Origin: Sipunculus nudus
Taxonomy: Eukaryota; Annelida; Sipuncula; Golfingiida; Sipunculidae
DNA: 64,000 nt
Direction of reading: 5' to 3'
NCBI GenBank assembly: GCA_026874595.1
Contig: CM049320.1
Coordinates: forward strand, 13,579,488-13,643,487
Shown here: piece after piece, positions 1 to 12,800 of the stretch
How positions within the stretch are numbered: the stretch's first letter is position 1
How the letters are laid out: each line of letters opens with the position of its first letter
Notes under the pieces: generated by a model
What the model was told of the DNA's origin: nothing
Seen by the model: only the letters and a program-made list of their open reading frames with translations
Databases searched by the model: none
Program-made: the position numbers and the translations under genes

Positions 1-2322
1 TATCTGTCACAGGTCCATACAGCACTATACATTTGCCACAACGCTTCACAATCAGTATCCACTGCAATCAATGCAAATGACATCCCCCTCCAATGTCTGT
101 CTGTTTTCATATTTTCATATTGCATAATATTTATATATATTTTCATTTCATATTGCATTATAAGAGTATTTCGTACTAATGGGGTCTTACTTCAAAGATA
201 AGATATTGATAGTACTGATCTGGTAAAAAAAAATAAATAAATAAACACACACACCCTTTCTCATATTGTATACAAACTATCATTTATCGATTTTATAATT
301 AATTTTGCATTACGGTGATACTGATGAAGAAATGACAGAAGTGTATTCCATTTTGATACTATTCTCTGGCAATGTTTCATAGTTTTCCTGAAATTTCTGT
401 TACGGACCACATTATAATAAAGGCCTATATTGTAATAAAAACATGACATTCACATAGATTTTGTGAAGACTCAATTAGGAGAGGCTGACATTATTCAGAT
501 TTTCATGAACTCAAGTAGTTCAAGACCTTACTTGTAATTTGACCTCTGTTGATTGTCCACAAGTATGACCTGTGGATTAATTTTACACCTTTGGACCTAG
601 TAACGTCTAATTCGGTATTTAATCACTAAAAGTCTAGTCCTCTTCATTTACATGAAATCAAGTTACTGTGACTAAGTGAAATAGGATGAAAAAATGACCT
701 GACGTAATCTTTCATTGAATTTGAAAACCGTGTGAATATACTGTTGTTGATACAAAAATTCCTCATCTTTGTTAACAGAGTAAACTTATGCCTCCGTCAT
801 TGGACAAGTTTGTCAAAAATTAACTCATGAATATGTTGTAAGTAAAAGTATTAAATATTTTTCTATGGAGAAAGAAACCAAACCAATTCTAATATTTATT
901 AAGAGAATTAGACATAATTTAAGTTTCTTGGGTTTTCTAATACTCTTTATCAACACGTACTTATGTTACTATACAACTGGATCTTAGATTTTGTCTCGTT
1001 GTTAGTAAAAAGCAGTCATATAAGTATGATAGAGACGTTCATGTTATGTAATTTTCCTAATTGTAAATTGTAACATTATATTTTCAACAGAATATATGAT
1101 GTTGATAAAGAAAAGGAAAAAAATGGATAAACAAATGAAAATCGATTCTGAGACATCATAAAAAAGGAAAAAAGAAAAGCGAAAAAGAAAAAAAAACTTG
1201 CTAGTCCTTTATTTTCTCGCTGCCTGCAGGAACAGCCTGTATTAATCTCTAGTAAAGATAATTTGAACCAAATTTTTCCCTTGTACATAAGTTGTATACT
1301 CGTATATATATTGCATGATATGGAACATAGTTCCATGTTTTTCATTCGTATTTTAACGACTCAAAGAAAATCGGATAACTGAGAGATAAAATTTATTAAT
1401 TCATTTTCCAATCCTGACACTGTCTAAGATAAAATCCTATAAAAATACATTTTGTTTGATTTTTTATGTGATAGATAATAAAGACAATTAACCTTAGCTC
1501 AGCAGACAAAGTAATTACTAACCACAAAGAAAACTCCGTCAAATCAGTATCCTGCTCTCTTTACAGGAATGGCGAAAAGGGATAATAATACTTATTAAAA
1601 TCGCAGAAATGCAAAACATCCATTCTTTTATTTTTTTTCAGCGAGTGAAATTATAATATTGGCCGTTTTTTTAATTATAGTATTGGTCGTTATTACAACA
1701 ACAGCCGGTCATTACAATATGGCAGCATTAGCTATATGATCCAAGTTTCAATGACGATGCTTATTAAAAAAAATATTGCGAAAATTTAAATGCAAAATCG
1801 ATCACGTGACTGGCATCTAATATTATATAGAACATTTTAAAAGAAAACAATCCCAGGTCCAGATAAAAAATATTAAGTTTTTCAACTGCCATACGATCAG
1901 GAATTTCCGCGAAGTTGGAAAATATTCTGATGTTTAAAAAAAGGCAACATAAATATCAAATCCAAGGAGGAAAAGTTTGAAAACTTGAATATTTTCTATG
2001 CTTTTTAGAGCAAGAATGAGAAACATCAAAATAGAATTTAAAAGAGAAAAATGGCAGAACCAGCCAGTGCCTGTGTTTCTGATTGCAGGTCACGCACTAC
2101 AAAAATGATAAAAATCTATCGACCTTTAATACATGGCCAAGTGGAGAAGCCTAACTATTTTTGCAAGACGAAACTGAAAGGACAGCATTCTGCACCAGGG
2201 AATACAAATTCGCTAAACAATAACGTTATGTCTCAAAGGCAGAAATAATTTAGCTCCATGGTCATATGTCTTATGTACTATATAAAAGATCTAGATAGAT
2301 TGATAAGTATCGACATAACTCC

Positions 2323-2326
<4 letters not shown>
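1..2326. other. AT-rich intergenic DNA, nothing recognised
   Basis: Short chance frames only, with no splice-bounded coding segment, RNA gene or clear repeat seen. Confidence 0.5.

Positions 2327-2383
<57 letters not shown>
2327..2383. repeat. (AT)n microsatellite
   Basis: An uninterrupted TA dinucleotide run of 57 bp. Confidence 0.95.
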
Positions 2384-2387
<4 letters not shown>

Positions 2388-2644
2388 CTTTTCACAATCT
2401 CGATCAGTACATTTGAGTATTTCTTATCTCCTTGGAAATCTAAATTTAGGTCTCTGTAACCAATATCCTTTGAGATATAGGGCTCCTAAGTCCCCCCCCC
2501 CCCCGAATAATTGCAAATTTGATACAAACGCCCCATTATCTGAATAACTAATGCAATGATCACTATGATTCTTTGTATTGATGTTTATCATGGAGTGTTT
2601 CATCAGTTCCTAAAGACTGGTGGGTTTTTGTTTCTAGTTCGCAT

Positions 2645-3342
2645 GTCATACCGGCAGAAATAAGGTGGCAGGTTACATGCAGAAAAAAAAACTACTTTTG
2701 CAAATAGCTGATCAGTTATTTAATGTCATAAATATTCTGAAATATAACCTTAAAGTGAAGATGCCCGTGGCAGACGGCATGTCATTTGGACGCAATATAT
2801 AGAAGAACCAGAGGCTGTAATATATAAATATTTTTTTTAAGTTTTCTTCTCATATCAGACCTTCAGAGACCGATCCACTTTGGTGTAAAGTTCTGTGATG
2901 TGACACAGGTCTGAGAAAATGACTGCCAAATTTTATTGGACATCCACAGGTGAGACAGACTTTAAACAAAATACAAAAGCTATATCAGAACTATGTCATA
3001 CCGGCAGATATAAGGAGACAGGTTAAATGAAGAAAGTACTACGTTTTCAAGCAGCTGATTGGAATTCTAATGTCATAATCATTCCAAAAATATAACTATA
3101 AATATCAGGCTACCCATGGCAGATGACATGTCTCTAGGTCGCAAGACATAAAAGAACCTAAGGTTGTAATATACGAGTATTTTCTTTAAGTTTTCTTCTC
3201 AAGTTAGGCCTTCACTGCATGATCAAATTTAGTGTAAAATTCTCGGAATCGATACAGGTTTGAGAAAATAATTGCCGAATTTTATTGGTCATCCACAAGT
3301 AAAACAGACTCTTTAAAAAACACAAAAGTTATGTCTGAACTA
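2645..3342. repeat. Tandem duplication of a 350-bp unit
   Basis: Copy 1 (2645-2994) and copy 2 (2995-3342) both open with GTCATACCGGCAG. They share ordered blocks such as TAAGTTTTCTTCTCA, TGAGAAAAT and AATTTTATTGG-CATCCACA. The copies are clearly diverged by substitutions and small indels, so the duplication is not recent. No coding frame is conserved. Confidence 0.85.
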
Positions 3343-6300
3343 GTTTTATAAATTTGTCAACGAATTATGCATGTTATGTTGAAAAAGGGTTCCTGCCCAA
3401 TGCAAAAATCATATTCCCTGCATAAAAACTCATTGCAAAATATACACACCCGAGTTAACTATTTTCAGCAATAACCTATATTGCTTTGAATTCTACGTTA
3501 ACAGCATTTTCATCACTATATTTTATTAAAATGCTTCCCAATTGCATGTCAGTTCACTTCCAATTAACAGCAAATGGTTGATGGGTACTTTGGCTCTGTT
3601 AGTGACGCTCATTAAAATGGGCCTGGCACAACATTGTCTGGTCTTGAAGCAAGCGTATAATAAATGATCCTGACGTTAAACATTTTTACTTTGTCCGGAT
3701 TTCATAGAACACGCTGAATCAGAGAAATGTCAAGATGAGGGAGCCAGAGCTTAAGACACACCCGTCCTCTATATTTGAAAATACAGTTAATGCATTAAAA
3801 CGGAAATCTCGTTCACTTCATTTTCTTTCAAATTTGACTTTTGTATATACAGGTAATGTTGTAAACAAGGTTAACCTTTCACTTAATATTCGTTCCGTTT
3901 CGTGCCTCGCAAATACAGGTGCATGATAAAACCCGGGACGTTTCCTGTCATGGACGTTTTCGAGTGGGTGCACCCCCCCCCCCCCACCTCCCCCATTCCT
4001 TAGCCCCGTCTTTTACCTGAATGTTATTTAAGTATCGGGACATGGCGTTTTCTGTTTCAGTGACAAATTTTTTATTTGTCCTAAAATATTATCATATTAT
4101 ATATTGATATATAAGAAAACAATGTTTTTGACAATAACAATAATTTGTGTACAATTAACTAAATTTAAAAAAAAATTGCTAGCCGCTTTCATTTTAATGC
4201 CAGCTTAACTAAATATGTACATCTGCAGAATTCATTTCCGGTTTTGGACTACATGACATGACAGTATCACATGCTTCCTCTCATTTTATATCCTGGTATA
4301 AATCAGCTCCGGTGACGACTAACCGAACTGAAGTTCATCATCAGAATCATGGTTGCGAATGCGAAACCTCGCACATTTGATCGGTTTCATAATGTCTTAG
4401 GTCACATGACGCAAGAACATAATCTATTATAAATGATATTTTGACGAACAGAAAATAGGAAATAGACCTATAATAAATAATGTAAGTACAGGAAATCTTG
4501 TTATTAAAATTGAAACTAAGTTCAGGTATCATCACTTTTACAGTGGTGTGTAAATAGTCTTCAAGTTTTTATTGATATCAACAAAATAATGCCCTGGACC
4601 GCAGCATGCTAGGATATATTGTAAAAAGCTAAACTTTGTTCTGTTCCTCAAAAGCAGTTTTTTCATAAGATAAAAATGATTTCATGTACTTTAATCTTTG
4701 TTTTTCTGCTAGCATATCTATTAAGACACAAACTATCTTTGAAATCGTTAAATAAATAAAATAAAAAAATAACCTGAAAACTGAAACATTATTTACACAC
4801 ATCCCCGAGACAGTTGTGATACCTAAATAACAATGGACACAAGAAAACAACTATATATCTTTACCCTTAATCCTGGCGAAAATAACACCAGATCAAATGA
4901 GAAATAATATAATCATTCCCATATCGCCATGATTAAAAACAATAACAGCGCCTTAACACCACAACCTTGTCACAGGAGATTAATATATATAAATATTTTT
5001 TCTCAGTTTTAAACAGCAGGTATTGATCCAAATGTCCCAAATGATCCAGCAAGATTTCGGATAATTGGATATGAATTTTTAGAAAGACAAACCGCTAAAA
5101 CCATCACACGTCCCAGCCACATTGCAACCACAAATGATAATAAAAAAAAATATTTCTAAAGATAATATGAAATATCAATGCTTTAGGTGCGGGATGATCA
5201 AATGCACTCAGCTCCCTGATCACGTGACCAAAGTGCGGGGAAGATCCGCCGACCGCAAAAGGCCCCACCACTGAAAGTAGTAAAACTCTAAAATTAATCA
5301 CAGGCACGTCATATTTTCCTGACAGTCCCTTTTCTGTATTTTCTGCGAGTCCGTAAAAATATATAGAAAACAAAAGTAGCCTGTTATTGATTCTCTTTTG
5401 TAGCATGCCTGCTGCGACAAAGCGCTGTCGCCCGTTTGACATTATGCGTAATAACTGTGAACGCTCCCACATTGCTTCGCGATTCCATGCCGTGATTTCA
5501 AGTAATTTAAACGTTCCCATCACATGAAATTCTGGGTAATTCAAGTCATTTGATTACACATAATTATCTCATCTTGTGTAACAACATGGCTCTCGTCATT
5601 TTTTCCAGTTCCTTATATAAGCTTTAACCCATAGTGTTTTTTGATAACTTTGGTTTTCATATCAACAACATCATCCTCCGGGCGACTTCTGTCGGTCATG
5701 AGCCTAAATTAGAACAAAATATGTTGGGTTTTACCATTTATTCCAGACCGAGTCTGAGGCGTCATTTTCTAAATATATTTCAAGAAACAGATGGAACGAC
5801 TTTAACTTTATAGACTACACATATAGTATAATCTTGATAAGGGGAAATTAACACTCGTGTGTTATAATACCCAGTGACGGGTACAGTGGCGTTAAGATAT
5901 CTTCCAGGTTTGGCGGTATGGGGGGGGGGGGGGGGGGGTTGCAACACGCAGATATACACATACACATTCACATCTTATTCAGCGTCTGGTCTGTATGACA
6001 CATTTCAAATATTTCAGCGTCTGTATGACACGTTTAATATACTTTTATAAATGTAGATATAATATTTCATACTTATAAATAGAAACACAAGCCTATAATT
6101 ATATTTATTGATATATTTCATTTAAATTTCTCTTTATAAATTCTCTGAAAAGTGGAGGGAGGGGGGTGATTACATTGATCACCCCCGCCCCCCCCCTTGC
6201 CAAAACGGGAGGGGATATATACCCCCATCCGTCCTATATCGATGCCACCTGGAGGGTAAGCCTGAAGTATACTCAGAAAGAAATAACCCTGGCCCCCCCT

Positions 6301-7009
6301 ACTGCCCCCCCCCTAAAAAACCCTTTTAAAATAGTAAAAATTGTGCGAGAGAATTTGCCCTGGGTGTATTCGATGATTATAACAGCCCTGGAAATAAGTG
6401 AATAACGTATTTAAGAACATTTTTTTTCTGCATCTCTCAAACCCAATTATTAGGATTTTTCATGTGGTGAGCCACTTCGAATATTCTGTGAATAATCCAT
6501 CTTTTCCTGCCGGCAGTTTAGATACGTATGGCTGAGAGATTCTGTTCTAGGAATCAAGCTAATTTGATCGATTCATTAGCTACAGTTTTGTTTTACAATG
6601 CATCACTTCTAATTAGGAACGGCCAGAATAAGCTGAAACAACTGACTATCTACAAATGGGATGCTTGTCACTATAGATGTAATTATGCATAATTATTTGT
6701 CTTGGGATTGGTAAAATTAAAACTGATCTAACTTGCCTCGGGGTTAATGATCTGGTTTTCGATTTCTTCAGAGGAATGTAGAGTAAATGAATGTTAATGG
6801 AAATGAAACTTATTACCCACTTTTGAACTTTGATAAAAAGCTATAGCTCCCGGGGTAAAATTGCTTTCACAACTATATATAATTGGACATATGCTTTGTC
6901 AGGAATGAAGGCCCAAAATATTGGATGCTCCCCGAAACGTGTTTGCATTCACTTCTTCGACACATTATCCCAGTTTCCCTCGTGCAGAAGTTCCCTCAAC
7001 CTGCGTTTG
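3343..7009. other. Intergenic DNA with C/G tracts, no gene seen
   Basis: C or G homopolymers occur at about 3975, 5921 and 6190. Around 6156-6195 a G-run and C-run flank GTGATTACATTGATCAC-like sequence and could form a hairpin. A 146-codon minus-strand frame (5104-5544) has no recognisable domain and is treated as chance. Confidence 0.45.
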
Positions 7010-7490
7010 CATTCCCCTATTGGGCCCATAACCCCGGATTCATTCGTGCATAACTGACTGTACATTTGTGAATGTTATTCCTTCCTGGACCCGGATCCTG
7101 AGGCGGATCCACATCAAAATCTAATAGTTTCTTTCTTGATCCACTCGCAAATTTTCCCTGAAAATTCAGTAGATTCCGTTCATGTTTGCGTGAGTTATAT
7201 TGTGAACATACGCATAAACATACACACATAAAAACACTCAAGAACGGGGATGAATGCATTCACCTATTCGGCCCATATTCTTATGTTTCATGGTGCATAT
7301 ATGACTGCACCTTTGTGAGTATTCCTGGAAGTCCTTCCTGGATCCGATTCTGAGCCGAACCCACACCAAGATCTTTGCCCATTCCTTGGCCCATTCCCGA
7401 AATATCTTGAAAATTCCATGAGATTCCGTTCATAATTCCGTTTATTTTTGCGTTATTTCGTGGACACACACACAAACACCCGAACGGACG
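7010..7490. repeat. Two tandem degenerate copies of an about 240-bp repeat
   Basis: Copy 1 (about 7017-7260) and copy 2 (about 7261-7490) share, in order, TATT-GGCCCATA, GTGCATA-TGACTG, CCTTCCTGGA-CCG, CC-CA-ATCAA/CCAAGATCT, GAAAATTC, AGATTCCGTTCAT and TTTGCGT, then ACACA-rich tails. The TCCGTTCAT-TTTTGCGTTAT-GTG block resembles the 3' part of widespread invertebrate retroelement tails. The class is not assigned. Confidence 0.65.
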
Positions 7491-8654
7491 AATAATCTCC
7501 AGAAGGAGGCAATAATTTATTTAGATATAACTCAATAAAATGTAAAATAAAACCCACTTAATTTCTGAGTAGAGTACGTTGAAGACGTGTTGCTTAAGGC
7601 GTTGTACATCAATTTATATTGTTTAAATCCAACCAGAGGCAAAACGGTGACACATGTCAAACGTTCGAAATAAGCTCGAATGATTATTGAGGTAAACACT
7701 TCTTGAAACGTGTCATTCTGATCATAAGGTTATCATCATCATCATCACCCAGCAATGCCTGCTAAAGGACATTAAATTTTGTTAATGAAAACGGATTTTT
7801 TTTTTCAAAGCCGTGACGTCATATTTTTAGGTCCAGTCCGATTTTTGGTCATATACTTGTAAAACAATCATATTTTGAAAGTCTTCCTAGCTTTTTCTCA
7901 GAAGGGATATGATTAACTTTATCCATTTTACTTATATTTTTTGTGACGGATTAGTGCACTGCGCAGAAGAGAATCCGTTCTTGAGATGTAAAAAGAGTGA
8001 TAATTCAAGAAATATCAATGACAGATTCATATGTCTGACGCCTTGAAAAAAAAAATAAAAAGAACATCTCGACTTTTGGAGCCATAATGGGGCTACTTAA
8101 AAGCTAGCGATGGCTTTCGAATAAAACATATGGAGATATAGTCAAGCGGTCTGTCCCTTTTCTACAGACAGAAATAAAGGAAGCGATAAGTTTTCATGAA
8201 ATTTTCAAGTCCCTGATTCCATTAAGAAATCATTATCCTAATTATATCTGTCATTAGCCTAATAGTCCTCATATTTACGATAAAGTAGGAGAATCAGTAA
8301 TCCAAGCACGTACTGGCTGATAAAAGGATGAGATTATCCTATTTTAAAGAGATCTATATATTGATTTAATATTGGGCAGAGACAGTTTGAAGAGACTTCA
8401 GTTAAAGTGCCATATATTGCCTTAGTGAAAACACTTCTTGGAAAGTAACAATGCATACCTTAGGGCTGCACTCTATCCTTTCTTCTGTGTTTTCTGGGAC
8501 TAGCTCCGGCAGCTAAACTTCAACAAACCGTTCACGAGTCTCCTATTAAAAACCAACATTCATGCTTAAACATCAGTATGAGCTCAAAATATGAGTCGGT
8601 ACTAAAGACGGTTAGCAGGCACTTATGTCCTGTCTATCGAGCCACATACATACT

Positions 8655-8657
<3 letters not shown>

Positions 8658-8692
<35 letters not shown>

Positions 8693-8694
8693 TA

Positions 8695-8742
<48 letters not shown>
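8658..8742. repeat. (AT)n microsatellite with TTTA interruption
   Basis: Two TA runs are separated by a short TTTATTTATTTA tract. They create spurious Tyr/Ile frames. Confidence 0.95.
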
Positions 8743-8746
<4 letters not shown>

Positions 8747-9326
8747 TGAGACTTTTGAGGTTGTATATTGGCCAAAAAGACTGGAAGGTGGAAGGCGTGT
8801 CCCCCTCGTATGCTGTGAAAAAAATAACAATTTTCATTTTAATGTTGAGGCACCATAAACTACAAATATTCTCAAAACTTTTCTAGCCCAATGTTGGCTC
8901 GTTGGTCTTACTCACTAAGTTGGAGTGGTCGTTTTAGAGCTTCTTGGTTAACACTCTTTCTGTCACCCAAGCGTAATTACTAAAACTATTTATATATTTC
9001 ATCTGACGATTACCCATAAAAATTACAAAAAAATTGTATTGCATTACATGGTTTTCCGCAGAAAATGCACTTTTATAATAATAGTATCTAGCTAAATAAC
9101 TCTTCACCTGCCATTTCCTTTACTTTTCCCCACAATTTTCTTCACGTGGACATAGATACAACTAGAACTATATAAGAAAGGAATATTGGATTTAACAAGA
9201 AGACATTTGTGGACTGTGCAAAAGGAGCATTAAGGGTGAATATCAGTGTTCAGAACCCCTCCCATCAGATGTATGAAGTAAACGGATCTATTTCCAAATT
9301 TTTATTTTCTCTACATTTATGTACCT

Positions 9327-9539
9327 TCATCTTGCTCGAGGAGTGGATTTTTTATACATAAGGGTATTCGTAGATGCTCTACAGAACACTATTATCTGAA
9401 TTACATAGAACAGTCCTCCTACAATTAATGCCATTCTTGACAGTGAGTACCATCTGAGTGAGATCCAGGTCTCAAGCTCGGGTGAGCAGAGACCTTGCTT
9501 CAGAAAACCTCCAAGTGATGGAACCAAAATCATAAGGGC
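9327..9539 (-). CDS. Possible terminal exon of a membrane protein (tetraspanin-like C-terminus)
   Basis: Read on the minus strand, an acceptor (TTTGACAG, exon from 9539) opens a 70-codon frame ending in TGA at 9329-9327. An AATAAA lies only about 20 nt further on (9306-9301). The frame holds a Cys-containing segment followed by ELETW, then a hydrophobic helix (ALIVGGLFYVIQIIVFC) and a short basic tail. That order recalls the end of a tetraspanin: last loop Cys, an amphipathic stretch, then TM4. The loop CCG hallmark is not visible. It joins in frame to a small upstream exon across a 92-bp intron. It could be a real gene end, a pseudogene or chance. The very short 3' UTR is odd. Confidence 0.3.
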   Translation of the reverse strand, partial: ALMILVPSLGGFLKQGLCSPELETWISLRWYSLSRMALIVGGLFYVIQIIVFCRASTNTLMYKKSTPRAR

Positions 9540-9631
9540 CTGTCAAATCCAGCGTTACAATAGTTAACAGTACACAGATATTAAACTTTTCACACGGCTT
9601 ATCAACATGTACACATGCACCGAATACTTAC

Positions 9632-9675
9632 CAGGTCACGAGGCTTTAAAAGATTGGTCTGATTCTCAATAACGT
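9632..9675 (-). CDS. Possible penultimate mini-exon of the same minus-strand gene
   Basis: On the minus strand this segment ends at a near-ideal donor (CTG/GTAAGTAT) and joins in phase 0 to the exon starting at 9539. It encodes about 14 residues ending KPRDL. Immediately upstream an in-frame TGA and the end of a G-tract repeat (from 9676) are met. The exon must therefore start at the weak acceptor CTGAG next to the repeat, or the repeat has cut the gene. No earlier exon could be assigned. Confidence 0.25.
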
Positions 9676-9885
9676 CTCAGGGGCGGATCCAGAATTTCGA
9701 AAAGGGGGTCGGAGTGGGGTGAGGGTTCATCCTATAGGAGGACTCTTGACAAAGCCTAAAAAAGGTCCACAGGTCCGTAACAGGGGGGTCCAGGCCGCGA
9801 AAATTGGTCGGAAATCTTATAAAGAATTTGTGGAGGCTGAAGGGGGGGGGGGGGGGGGCAGGGTTCCCATCACCAAACATACTTA
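9676..9885 (+). mobile_element. G-tract dispersed repeat, copy 1
   Basis: The copy starts GGGCGGATCCAGAATTT, continues through TAAAAAAGGTCCACAGGTCC and GGTCCAGGCCGCGAAAATTGG, and ends in AGGCTGAA followed by a long G-run. It is homologous along its length to the inverse of 34147-34371 and to the shorter copy at 22995-23091. It sits directly against the candidate exon at 9632-9675. Confidence 0.7.
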
Positions 9886-12800
9886 TCTGTGCAACATTTT
9901 GATGGTTTGTTTTTTGCAGATTGTGCAGATTGTGCAGATTGTTATTTCTTATTTTATGGGTTTATATCACATCATAGTAAAATCCTGCGTTATGTGCATT
10001 TTTATCTAGCTTAAGCACCGGTTACTTCAAAATTAATCTTGCAGCTTTATTTAAGCTTTATTAGTTTTTTCATAGTCCTTCAGTTTCTATGCAATTGCTT
10101 TCTGTAATAGCGTTTTCGAGCAAATCATCTTGGATATAACGCTTTACAAAATAAAATATTGTAATAATTATTAAATTGTTCTTCTTGCCCGGCCGTACTC
10201 GAGCCACCACATTGGTTCGAGTGTCTGGTAAGTAATGCATGATAAGACACACCCCGGGTTCCCCTGATTTAAAGTATCTGCTCAGCCAGGAAGTAGGAAA
10301 TATATGTGCATCTCAGGAACCATTGCGAGAATACGGCAACAAACTTCCATTGTATGAACACCTTATGAACGTCCAACGGTATGTTTAAAAAAACAAACAA
10401 AATTGTGCTTGTAAATACAGCATCAATCAACTTGGATCTATCCTTAGTGCACATATGCTTCAGGCAGACAGCGTGCCTATTCTTTGCGATCGAGGATTCT
10501 TTAACCAGATTAATTAACACAAATTAAATAAAAATAATACAGAAAATCGGTGATCGAAGTTTCTTTACCTAACCTCTGAAACTTACTACCCTTAGGCGTT
10601 AGATTGGCAACTTTGATGGCTACTTAAACGATCCTCGAAATCTTTCTACTCCCGTGAGTATTTTGTGATACAAAAAAAAGAAAGCTCTAATAATTAATCA
10701 TTTTAAATTTCTTATATTTTATTTTTAATATTGATAATTTATATAACGTACACATCCTTTGTTCACGTGTATGTTGTGTTATTTTATGTGCCGGGTTTAA
10801 GAATAATTTCATAATAATGAAAACGCAATATGAAACAATGTAGACTGTTATGTAAATTTAAATTCGTCCCCTTGCAATTAAATGTTATTTTTACTTTGCT
10901 CCAACAGTTTTCATAACGTCTGTTTTCATTACATCACTTCTTGATCTGATTGCGGACGAATACAATATATCCACATTAATTCCCGTTGTTCTATTTAGGG
11001 GACTCAGGGAGTCACAAACTGCACTCTGCTTTACCTACGTGGGAGCAGGTAGCCCTGCATGAACACTGTAGACCACTGCTGGGACATCGCGTTTTCTTGT
11101 TACTCTTTAACATAAACGCCACAGGAAGCATGTATAATAGAAACCCCGGTCAAATTAACTCTTTTGCCTCCGGTTTCTCTCCTCACGAGATGTCTTATTT
11201 GCGAACAGATCAGAATAAACATGTTAGAATAAACGAACAGGAAAGAACTCTCATATTTGCCGTACCGTCAGAATAAACGTTGAACCTTTTATAAAATGAT
11301 ATTAGCTGAATCTCGGTTTCATTAAAACATTTATATCCCATGTGGTACCTAAGTGCCAATTTAATATATATATACTTTGCTACTTTATTAATTTGAATGT
11401 TAATTTAGATAATATTTCCTTTTTTAAATACTGGATCAAAATGGTTGCGTACATTCTTAAAAGAGCTCCCAAAGGTGTAATGATAGAATTAGAAAGCAGA
11501 CAGGGACCGCAATGACACCTCCGCCAAAATGTTGGATCCTTATCAAATGCTTGTGTTAGCCAAGTGACACAGGAAATTTATGAATCCAAGCCTGGCGAGG
11601 GGGGGGATCTGTCCAGGTTCACCATCGCGCTCGCCAAATCATAGGTGAACTATGCTGGCTAGAACAAAGTTGGCCCATAATTCCAGTAAAAGACGACGGT
11701 CTTTTCCACTGCCGGTGTAAAGAATTTCCCTACCGGACAAAGTTAAAGTGTCTTTTAATCAGAAACTAATTTTAGGACCCAGGTTACCTACCGAGGGGTT
11801 AAATCGGAGTCCATTGCGCTATATCTGACATGTTTCCGATAAAGATAATGTTACTGCAAAAGTGAAACAGATCTTTTCTCTAAATTTAGGTCTTTAGGGA
11901 TCTCTCTTCGAAAATGGGAATATATCATTGCTGAAACGAAAGGTATAATAGGATTTCATAAAAAAAGTGGAATCAGATAATGCCTCAGATTTGATAATCA
12001 GATACAAATGAGATTAGTGTTTTTTTCTACTTATATATATACATATATATATATATATATTGATAAATATTTATCAGTTGAATATGTATGCATTTGAATG
12101 TTATCTGTCCTGACTGATATTTGTGTAAGTTTACTTGTCATGCTCAATGTTGTTATGAGGAATTTCAAACGCAGCTAGAACCTGTCAATAAGATATCTAC
12201 ATCTCCTGAACATTTCATAAAAATAAACCCCATTCCGCACATCTCACGGTGCAAAAACTGTCCTTCATGAGAAAGCTCGTCAAACAATTAAGCCTAGTGG
12301 GAAATAAGACGAACCAAAGGTTTACAAATGACAATTGCTGGTACTGCTTCACATATCCACACACACAAGAACTGTATACTATTTAACAAGTCACATCTGA
12401 TCACACGGCTTCTCTGTTTGTCAACATTGGCACAGTGTAGATATGCGAGCTCTCGCATCCTTCATAGGGGCGTTATAAGAACTATTCTTGTATCCTCAAA
12501 AGGAGGATTCGGGGATCGAACTGATCACGTTGACACCGGGAAGTCTGCCAGCATCATGAAGCCCCCTCACCAACAACGAAAGATCAGAAAAGTAAGTTTC
12601 CAGGAATCAGCCTTCACATATTGTAAGGTGAACAATGAAGCGAAGTCTTTGAGTTTATAATTGTAGATGCCACACCAAGCAAAGAGCAAGGATAACCAAA
12701 ACGCCTTCCCATGTTAGCCTCAGAACATCCGATACCAAGGTCAAGAGAGAAGTCGGACGAGCCCGCAGAGCACCATACAACCACGCCCACTCAACGATGA

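Noticed and set aside
5104-5544. A 146-codon minus-strand open frame, long for this window.
   Set aside because: It shows no recognisable domain, no signal peptide, no splice signals and no poly(A) signal. It is treated as chance.
10269-10520. Minus-strand frame vaguely like the TM6-TM7 part of a rhodopsin-type GPCR.
   Set aside because: It lacks the NPxxY region, the similarity is only in hydrophobic pattern, and no second segment or splice sites were found.
12328-12660. A 110-codon plus-strand frame containing AAAAGTAAGT, a donor-like site.
   Set aside because: No domain was recognised and no matching acceptor or downstream exon was found.
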